Part shown: positions 57,415-64,000 of the stretch, in pieces
Layout of the letters: every line of letters starts with the position of its first letter
Numbering within the stretch: position 1 is the first letter of the stretch
Assembly: GCF_021352225.1 (NCBI RefSeq)
Contig: NZ_JAAUVI010000002.1
Location: 1-64,000 of the forward strand
From: Methylobacterium sp. C25
Lineage (GTDB): Bacteria; Pseudomonadota; Alphaproteobacteria; Rhizobiales; Beijerinckiaceae
Direction of reading: 5' to 3'
Length of the DNA: 64,000 nt
The notes under the pieces: model-generated
What the model was told of the DNA's origin: nothing
Databases searched by the model: none
What the model saw: the letters and a program-made list of their open reading frames with translations, nothing else
Made by a program: the position numbers and the translations under genes

Positions 57415-59418
57415 TCACATCCTCGAATCCAGGCCGACGGCACCGCCGCCCGCGAAGCTGCCCACGAGACCGGCCGTCTGTGCTGGGGTGGCCAAAGTGA
57501 TCTGAGCCGCCGTAGTGCTGGCGAAGCCGACCGTTGCGCCGGTCACGTTCACGACGGCAGAGCCCGGCCGCTGGATTGCGCCGGAACCGCTGATCAGGGA
57601 CGCGGCTGGCGGCACGCGCATCGGTTCGGTCGAGAAATCGGCCGTGGCGGCGAACTTCGTGCCGTCGCTCTCCCACCAGTTGCCGGAGCAGGCCGGCAGG
57701 AAACGCCAGTACCGCCGGCATCTGCGAGCATCGTCATCCTGGCTCGCGAGTTCGAAGGGCGGCGCTACGCTGCCCTCATACACACCGACATCGAAGAACT
57801 CACAGACGTTCGAGGTGCTGGCGAGGAAGTTGCTCTGCCCAGCAGAGCTCACACCGCCGCCCGTTGCCCAAGCCTCGCCCGCCGTCTGCAGACCGGAGCC
57901 GGCAGCGAGCACGAGCGTGAGAACGAGGCCGACGGTATTATCTCGCGCCCAGGTCCCAGCGACGTCACCCGGTATAGGCACCGTGATGATCTGATCCGTG
58001 TTGGCTTGGGGCCCGGTGATCGTGAACAGCTTCGCGAAGCAACGGCTGAATGCGCCGTTCCTGGCCGCCACGGCATAGGTGCCGGCAGGAAGCCGCACGC
58101 CCTTGCGCACCACGAAAGCGCGCGCATCCGTCGATCCGAGCTTGAGGTCCGCCACCTCGATGCCCTCGATCGGGATGGACAGCGTGCAGTAGTCATTGCT
58201 CCCAAGGCTGCCGGCCGCCGTGGTGACAGTCACGCGAACACGATTTGGAGAACCTGCCGGCGAGTTGCTGGCGATCTGCTGAGCGCTAATCCGGCCAGAA
58301 GAGCTCAGCTCTGCCTTGACCCCATCAACGACATACAGGCCGCCCCCTACAGGCGAGACCGTACTGACGCCGTTGGCCAGACTGATCCGCATCCCGGCAT
58401 TGCCGAAGCGATTGCGCTTGCGCGTGTAGAGGGCATCGGTCCCCAACAGGCCGAGCATCGCGGGATAGTTCGCCGCCGCAAGGAGAGAGCGCCCGGCAGA
58501 GGAAGCGTCCGAGATGTCGGCCAACGCGATCGCGGCGGTCTTCAGCGACGTGCCGTCTGCGCGCGCATAGCTGCGCACGTGCCAGTTGCCGGATGAGTCC
58601 TGCGTGGCGTGGCAAGTGTCGCCGGCCTGTGTCGTGATGTTGGTGGCGCCCGGCAGCTTCAGCGACGTGGCGTTGTGCGTCAGCACGAGGCCGGCATCCT
58701 GGAAAGTGAGCAGCCGTTCGAGGTGCTTGCCAGGACCAAATGACGTGATCGTCACCGTGCCGGTGATCGTGACCTTCTTCTTACGGGCGGAGCTGAGATC
58801 GGTGAGCGACGCGGCTACCATCGTGACGGAGTCCGCGAGCGCATCCACACCACCAGTCGCCGTGTCGACGTAGATGGCATCGGTCAGGATCGTGCCATCT
58901 GCCGACGTGCGCAGCGTGATTGCTTCGGTCGTCGTCGTGGTGCCGCCGGTCGGTGTGTAGGTGACCGTCCGCTGCTCCATCCGGCCGAACAACACCCCGC
59001 CGACCGCGAAGGCGAGATAGGACACGCTGCTGGTGAGCTTCTTATCGAGCCAGAGCTGACGGTTGCCGCCGGCGAGGTTGGTATTGATGCCGCCGAAGGT
59101 CCGAAGGGCGTTCAGAACCTGATAATCGGCCTCGAGCTGCAGCACGGCCGCAGCGCCGACATAGGCGATCGTGTCGATGAGGAAGGCGGCGTTGGTGTAA
59201 GGCGCATCGACGGAGCCGATGAGCACGATGGTGCCGCCGCTGTTGCCCGTCGGAGTCACGGCAGCGATGATCAGGCCATCGCCTTTCACCCGGTCGCGCG
59301 CACCGAGGTAGAGCACCATCCCGGGCTGGACCTGGTTGAGGTCCATCCCCGAGATCGCAACGCTGTTGGTATTTTGCGCGACCGTCGCCGTAGCGGTGGC
59401 CGAGGTGAGAAAAGCCAT
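57415..59418 (-). CDS. Phage tail fibre / receptor-binding protein
   Basis: The 667-residue protein is rich in Ala, Thr, Gly and Ser with repeated beta-type segments. N terminus: AFLTSATATATVAQNTNSVA. C-terminal part has DVGVYEGSVAPPFELASQDD and RRCRRYWRFLP, blocks seen in many tail fibre and collar-like proteins. It lies directly after the tail tip gene, the usual place for host-recognition fibres. The single long frame shows no frameshift. Attachment specificity cannot be deduced. Confidence 0.8.
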   Translation of the reverse strand: MAFLTSATATATVAQNTNSVAISGMDLNQVQPGMVLYLGARDRVKGDGLIIAAVTPTGNSGGTIVLIGSVDAPYTNAAFLIDTIAYVGAAAVLQLEADYQVLNALRTFGGINTNLAGGNRQLWLDKKLTSSVSYLAFAVGGVLFGRMEQRTVTYTPTGGTTTTTEAITLRTSADGTILTDAIYVDTATGGVDALADSVTMVAASLTDLSSARKKKVTITGTVTITSFGPGKHLERLLTFQDAGLVLTHNATSLKLPGATNITTQAGDTCHATQDSSGNWHVRSYARADGTSLKTAAIALADISDASSAGRSLLAAANYPAMLGLLGTDALYTRKRNRFGNAGMRISLANGVSTVSPVGGGLYVVDGVKAELSSSGRISAQQIASNSPAGSPNRVRVTVTTAAGSLGSNDYCTLSIPIEGIEVADLKLGSTDARAFVVRKGVRLPAGTYAVAARNGAFSRCFAKLFTITGPQANTDQIITVPIPGDVAGTWARDNTVGLVLTLVLAAGSGLQTAGEAWATGGGVSSAGQSNFLASTSNVCEFFDVGVYEGSVAPPFELASQDDDARRCRRYWRFLPACSGNWWESDGTKFAATADFSTEPMRVPPAASLISGSGAIQRPGSAVVNVTGATVGFASTTAAQITLATPAQTAGLVGSFAGGGAVGLDSRM

Positions 59419-59483
59419 GCGAGAGCGTCCTCAGGATGAGGGAGTGCAGATAAAAAAAGGTGAGTTGAGGCCGAAGCCGAGTA

Positions 59484-62400
59484 TCAGCGTTTGGTTAGCT
59501 GATAGTCGAGCTGACCACCGATGATTTGGGCCACGTCGTTAGAGAACTGGCCCTGCCAAGCATAGACGAGTTCCAGCTTGTGCGTTCCCGGCGGGAGCTT
59601 GCGAAATACAGTAACCGTTCCCTCGCGATCCTGCGTGGTCGGGTTTGTAAAGCCATTGACGCCGTTGACAATAAACGGAGCACCGCCTGTGATGTTGTTT
59701 CCATTCAGAAACAGATAAAGCGAGAACGTTGCGGAAGTTAAGCGATTTTGATTTGTGATAGAATTTGCAGTAACGCGAGTTAGAGCATCAACACCGACAA
59801 GAAGACCAGCATTGGCGTCAACTGAGAGCGAGACAGACTGCGCGGTGCCAAAGCGTGTCGTAGAAGTTTGCCCGCTATCGACGGTGCCTATGGCTAGGGC
59901 GATAGAGTCGAAGGTGCTCACCGCGCCCGGCAGGATCGCGCTCTGCGTCACCCGTAGGCTCGGCACCGTCAGCGTCGTGCCATCGAAAGTGAAGGGATAG
60001 GTCAGGCCGCCATTTGCGGTAAGCGCGAACAGGTTTGCGTCGACCACAAACCGCGACGTGCCATCCGGCATCAGATCGAGATACCAGCCCGCGTTGCGCT
60101 GGACGCCATAGGTTTCGGTCGAGGCGACAGCGGCGAGGCGAACCGACACCCCGGACGGTGCCGAAACGGCGCTCATCCCAAAGCGCCCCGCAGCCGTGCC
60201 CGCCGAACTCTGCGCAAACAGCGTCGTGATGCTGGAGGCGTTGGCCGCATCACCAGAGGCGCGGGCCTGCGCTTCGTTCGAAACTCCAGCTTCTACGCCA
60301 CCAACCCGCGAGAGCAGAGCGTCGTAATTCGAGGTCAGAACACCGTCCGCAGAGATCCGTGCCTGTGTCTCCGACGCGACCGAACCCTCGGCACTCCCCA
60401 GTCGAACGAGGTAGGCATCAAGCCGCTGCGCGAGCGCGCTTTCGCCTGTCGCAACGGTTTGGGTCAGCTGGCTGATGGTCGCCGTCGTCGACGCGAACTG
60501 AGCATCGTAGAGCGCCTGTGTTTGGACGAGCGCCTGCGTCGCATCGGCAACTGCCTTGGTGACCGAGACGAACTGCGCGGCGGCCTGATCCTGGAAGCTG
60601 AAGAGCTTCGTTTGGACCTGAGCCGTCGCCCGACCCGCATCATCGAAGCCCGCGGACAGGTTGGACTCGGCCCGAGCGAAGCTCTGCGACAAGGCGCCGA
60701 GCTGCTCGCCAAGCAAGCCCAGAAAGCCGGTGAGCGTCTTTGGAAGCAGGGCCTGATCGAGCGAGGCCGAGTTGGTCGATTGGACCGCCTGCGAGATAGT
60801 GCCCAACGCGGCGTTGAGCGATTGCTGCACTTGGCTGATCTGCAGGCCTTGAGCGCTCACGGTCGCCTGCTCGGCCTTGCTGGCAATGGAAGCGGCCTGC
60901 GCGTCGAGCCGCGTTTCCGCCGATCCCAGACGGGAAATCAGCGGGTTGAACTGCGCGCTCGTCACGAGGCTGGAGATCGTGCCCTGGAGCGCGTTCAGTG
61001 TCTGCGAAACCGTGGTGATTTGCGAGATCAGCCCGGAGAGGTCGCCGGTCTGCACCGAGCCATAGAGCTCGACTTGGTGCTTGAGCGCATCGACATTCAC
61101 CGAAAGGCTCGTGACCTGCGTTCCGACCTCACTCTGCAGCGCCTCGATCGCGTAGAACCGGGCACGGCCCTCGGCAGGGATGACCTCAAGGCCAGCTGAG
61201 GCCAGAGAGCCCTGCAGATCGGCAAGCGCCTGCTGGTTCCGATCCGCCGAGGTGAGCAGAAGCTCCAGATCGCCGCGAAGGTCACCGATGATGGTGTCGA
61301 CGTAACCCTGGCGCACGGATGGATCGAGTGCGAGGGCCTTACGGAGATTGTCGAGACCTTCGACGACAGGGGTGATCTTGTCGAGCTGGCCTTGAACGAT
61401 GTCGTCGAGATCGTCGTAGGCGATCGGCGCCAGCGCCACGTTCAAGGCCGACGCCGGCAGGTCGACCGGCGTGTAGACGAAGACGCCCGGCAGTCCCGTC
61501 GCGCCGAAAGCACGAGCCCGCAGAACCAGCGTCGTCGGGTCGACCGGGTTCAATTCGATCGAGCCCGTCATGTCGGCGTCGCTGCGCGCGTCGAAGTGGC
61601 TGCCGTTGTCGTAGGACAGCCCAACCTCGAACGAGCGTGCGCCGCGTCCCGGCTGGATCGCATAGGTCAGCCGGAAGCCGGCCGCGATCGGCACGATGTT
61701 GGCCGTCAGGCTGAGGATCGACGGGCTCTCGGACTCCAGGATGCCGCCGTAGCCGGGAGGAGGATTGCCGGTGGCAGCGCCGATCGCTGCCCAGACACGA
61801 GGATCGTCGATCAGCGCCTCGATGTTCGCCTTGTAGGCGCCGTCCATCTTGGCCGATTGGATCAGGTAGTTTTCCTGAAGATCCACGAGCGCGCCGACCA
61901 CGATGGTGGTCATGTCGCGCCGACCGTCCGAGAGTACCTTCGCGAGCGTCAGCCCGGTCTGGGCCTCGATCGACTGACGGTCGGACGCGCCAAGCACGAT
62001 GTCGCGCGCGGACGCACCCTGCGAGACGGCCAGCGGCCCCCATTCCCGGCCGGCTCGATCGCGCAATGTCGCCATCTCGCCGGCAGCCAGCACGACGTCG
62101 CAATCGAGGTGCAGGGTGTCGCCGTCGTTGTCGACGACGCCGGCCGCCTTGCGCACGTCGATGAACCACGGGTCGACCGAGATGGAGTCGCCGCGCTTGT
62201 AGATGCGCCCTTCCATCTCGACGCCGAAGGGCGCGGCCTGCCGCCGGAAGGCACCGGATGAGGCCCGCCAGCGGGTAAGGTGCTGAGCGTGCGCGTAGCT
62301 CTTTACGCCCGTCCAGCGCTGCCGCGTCGGCGTCAGCGAGGCCTCGCCGTAGATCGCCAACGTCTGGTTCGGAACGCGGTAGTCGCCGTCCTGATCGAAC

Positions 62401-64000
62401 TCCCCAATGACGTGGCCGGCGCCCGACTCTGTGTCGAGGTCGAAGGTGATCTGAGATGAGCCCTTGAGCATCTGCCGCCGGGTGATGACGTGACGGCGCA
62501 CCGACTTCGGCTCGTCGCGCACGAGGCTCCAGAACCGGCCGAGATGGACAGGCTCGGCGCGCATGGCCAGGAGCACGCTCGCCGCCGCCTCGTAGACCGA
62601 GACGGGTCCACGGATCGTCGCGTCGAAGGTGTCGAACTCGCTGAGTGCGCCCGCGTAGTAAAGCGCCGTTCCGAGGTCGAGCTGATTGTCCGAGATCGCG
62701 CCGCCGTAATCCTGGTTGCGCATGATATCGAGGAAGGCCCAGACCGCCTTCGAGGTCTCTTGCTCGACCCACTGCGAGCCGGTCCACACGGGGATGATCG
62801 CCGCAGCGTCGATCTCGATCTCACCGAAGGCGGACGCTTGGTTGCCCTTCGTGGCGTACATGCGCAGCGCCATTTCGGTGACGCCCGGCCGGATCGCCAC
62901 GTCGTTCACCCAACCCGAGGCGCCGTCCCACTGCGCGGCGTTGATGTTGGCCGCCCCCGCACCGGTTGACGCCGTCGTGTCGGCAAGGCGGTTCCGGCCA
63001 CGCACGGCATACCGACCGGCCGGCACGTCGAGGAATTTGGTGTAGCGCAGCGGATGCGTGGCGAAGCGGAAGCCCTCGGTGGCGTCACTGCCGCTGTAGA
63101 GCGTCTGCCAAGGGCCGGTGATCGTCCCGCCAGCGTCGATCGGCGCATACTCGAACAGCACCGACCACGCGCCCACCTGGTTGGAGAGCACCACCTTCGA
63201 TTTGGTGGTGATCGTGCTCGAGATGCCCTGTGGGAACTGGAAGTCGACCTGAAGGCGGTTGATGAGCGCGCCCGTCTGATTGATCAGGAAGGGGCCGGCG
63301 ATGGTCGGATTGTCTTCCGGCCGGGGAAGCTGGCCGCCGACGCCCGCCGCCGAAATGACGTTGCTCGGGACCAGCGTCGACGGCGTGCCGTACAGGAACT
63401 CGATTGCGTTGCGAGCATCGTCGAAGGGCGGGAGGAACCCCGAGCCTTCCTTCCACATCACCTGCTTGCCGGCGCGGACCTGGTAGATGTGATACTTGCC
63501 GAGCCCATTCGTGTGGCGCTTGAGCAGGATCTGATCATCACCGTCGTACTGCGAGAAGTCCGGCTGCGAGAGGTCCGGCTTCATCCACGACCGGCCGTAG
63601 CCGCGCGGGATGCGGTCGCCGGGCTTCGGCAGATTGCCGCCGCCGGAAACGCCATAGATCTGCGTCGTGTCGGTCGGGGTCTTGTTCGCCTTGGCGCGGG
63701 ACGCCAGGGAGAGCAGCGCGGTCCCGCCGATGACAAGGCCGGCTTGTAGGGCGAAGGTCGCCGTCGAGCCGAACACCAGGGACGGCAGCAGCGCGCCCGC
63801 GATCGGGCCAGCGAAGGCGGCGAGCGCGAGCCCGGCAATACCGAGAGCGATGGAAAGCGGCGACTTCCGGCGCGAGCCGGCTGATCCGCCACCGATGCCA
63901 CCGCGCGGCAGGTAGACCACGACGACAACCGCGTCGGCCGGCAGGTAGCGTCGCGGCCAGGGCTTCACGTCTCCGGCCTTGTTTCGGCCGCGCGTAACCC
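59484..64000 (-). CDS. TipJ-family phage tail tip / host specificity protein (5' end off window)
   Basis: At least 1494 residues. The N terminus includes PADAVVVVVYLPRGGIGGG and a hydrophobic stretch (SIALGIAGLALAAFAGPIAG) followed by KPGDRIPRGYGRSWMKPDL, as in TipJ/lambda J-like proteins of Mu- and lambda-like phages. Middle: beta-rich tail domains. The C-terminal third holds coiled-coil segments (LISQITTVSQTLNALQGTIS) and a DUF1983-like part. The frame is open to the window edge beyond the GTG at 63968, and PRGGIGGG normally sits about 100 residues in, so the true start probably lies outside. Confidence 0.87.
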   Translation of the reverse strand, partial: VTRGRNKAGDVKPWPRRYLPADAVVVVVYLPRGGIGGGSAGSRRKSPLSIALGIAGLALAAFAGPIAGALLPSLVFGSTATFALQAGLVIGGTALLSLASRAKANKTPTDTTQIYGVSGGGNLPKPGDRIPRGYGRSWMKPDLSQPDFSQYDGDDQILLKRHTNGLGKYHIYQVRAGKQVMWKEGSGFLPPFDDARNAIEFLYGTPSTLVPSNVISAAGVGGQLPRPEDNPTIAGPFLINQTGALINRLQVDFQFPQGISSTITTKSKVVLSNQVGAWSVLFEYAPIDAGGTITGPWQTLYSGSDATEGFRFATHPLRYTKFLDVPAGRYAVRGRNRLADTTASTGAGAANINAAQWDGASGWVNDVAIRPGVTEMALRMYATKGNQASAFGEIEIDAAAIIPVWTGSQWVEQETSKAVWAFLDIMRNQDYGGAISDNQLDLGTALYYAGALSEFDTFDATIRGPVSVYEAAASVLLAMRAEPVHLGRFWSLVRDEPKSVRRHVITRRQMLKGSSQITFDLDTESGAGHVIGEFDQDGDYRVPNQTLAIYGEASLTPTRQRWTGVKSYAHAQHLTRWRASSGAFRRQAAPFGVEMEGRIYKRGDSISVDPWFIDVRKAAGVVDNDGDTLHLDCDVVLAAGEMATLRDRAGREWGPLAVSQGASARDIVLGASDRQSIEAQTGLTLAKVLSDGRRDMTTIVVGALVDLQENYLIQSAKMDGAYKANIEALIDDPRVWAAIGAATGNPPPGYGGILESESPSILSLTANIVPIAAGFRLTYAIQPGRGARSFEVGLSYDNGSHFDARSDADMTGSIELNPVDPTTLVLRARAFGATGLPGVFVYTPVDLPASALNVALAPIAYDDLDDIVQGQLDKITPVVEGLDNLRKALALDPSVRQGYVDTIIGDLRGDLELLLTSADRNQQALADLQGSLASAGLEVIPAEGRARFYAIEALQSEVGTQVTSLSVNVDALKHQVELYGSVQTGDLSGLISQITTVSQTLNALQGTISSLVTSAQFNPLISRLGSAETRLDAQAASIASKAEQATVSAQGLQISQVQQSLNAALGTISQAVQSTNSASLDQALLPKTLTGFLGLLGEQLGALSQSFARAESNLSAGFDDAGRATAQVQTKLFSFQDQAAAQFVSVTKAVADATQALVQTQALYDAQFASTTATISQLTQTVATGESALAQRLDAYLVRLGSAEGSVASETQARISADGVLTSNYDALLSRVGGVEAGVSNEAQARASGDAANASSITTLFAQSSAGTAAGRFGMSAVSAPSGVSVRLAAVASTETYGVQRNAGWYLDLMPDGTSRFVVDANLFALTANGGLTYPFTFDGTTLTVPSLRVTQSAILPGAVSTFDSIALAIGTVDSGQTSTTRFGTAQSVSLSVDANAGLLVGVDALTRVTANSITNQNRLTSATFSLYLFLNGNNITGGAPFIVNGVNGFTNPTTQDREGTVTVFRKLPPGTHKLELVYAWQGQFSNDVAQIIGGQLDYQLTKR

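Overview
The window is GC-rich alphaproteobacterial DNA, most likely from a Methylobacterium-like member of the Hyphomicrobiales. This rests on the compact, high-GC3 genes, a GCG_CRPN small secreted protein, an ECF/anti-sigma locus with bufferin genes, DUF1254 and DUF6894 families, and a Rhizobiales-type prophage. No rRNA, tRNA, CRISPR array or intact insertion sequence was seen.

Region 1 (1-2970) holds the end of a beta-propeller (yellow/MRJP) protein, a decayed fragment, a gene-poor stretch of about 0.9 kb and a DUF4344 metallopeptidase. Region 2 (3026-20023) is about 17 kb transcribed entirely leftward: aquaporin, formylglycine-generating enzyme (FGE), arylsulfatase, HAD phosphatase, a small secreted protein, a YiaW/YiaV pair, three DUF1254 proteins, then MoxR ATPase, DUF58, DUF4381, BatA, BatB, TPR protein and BatD. 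Many of these genes overlap by 1-4 bases. Region 3 (20412-24604) is a NarL-type two-component system around an outer-membrane transporter-like protein.

Region 4 (25444-34390) is the most coherent accessory system. An ECF sigma factor, its RskA-like anti-sigma factor and a DUF4394 protein run leftward. Rightward are a DUF255 thioredoxin-fold protein, a bufferin (RiPP copper metallophore) operon bufA2-bufB-bufC followed by a metallopeptidase, and a periplasmic thioredoxin plus CcdA. Three of the rightward transcription units (DUF255, bufA2, thioredoxin) are preceded by the same promoter-like motif, TGYAAC-N17-CGTA, which suggests one ECF regulon for periplasmic copper and thiol homeostasis.

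Region 5 (34580-44362) has a lone tyrosine recombinase, then a leftward LysR-pirin-flavodoxin-hydrolase-GMC oxidoreductase cluster. Rightward genes are an isochorismatase-like hydrolase, DUF983, DUF302 and a SoxC/cytochrome c sulfite dehydrogenase pair. A shared 16-bp palindrome (GTCCAA-N4-YCGGAC) lies upstream of three of these transcription units and is a candidate LysR operator.

Region 6 (about 45.1 kb to the right edge) is part of a prophage. It has a rightward early cluster led by a cytosine methyltransferase with many small overlapping genes, a convergent zone with four repeated hairpins, a free-standing HNH-type endonuclease gene, a leftward set of tiny membrane proteins with a GH19 endolysin, and tail genes ending in a large TipJ-type tail tip protein that runs off the window. 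The methyltransferase gene appears to contain a second conserved reading frame.
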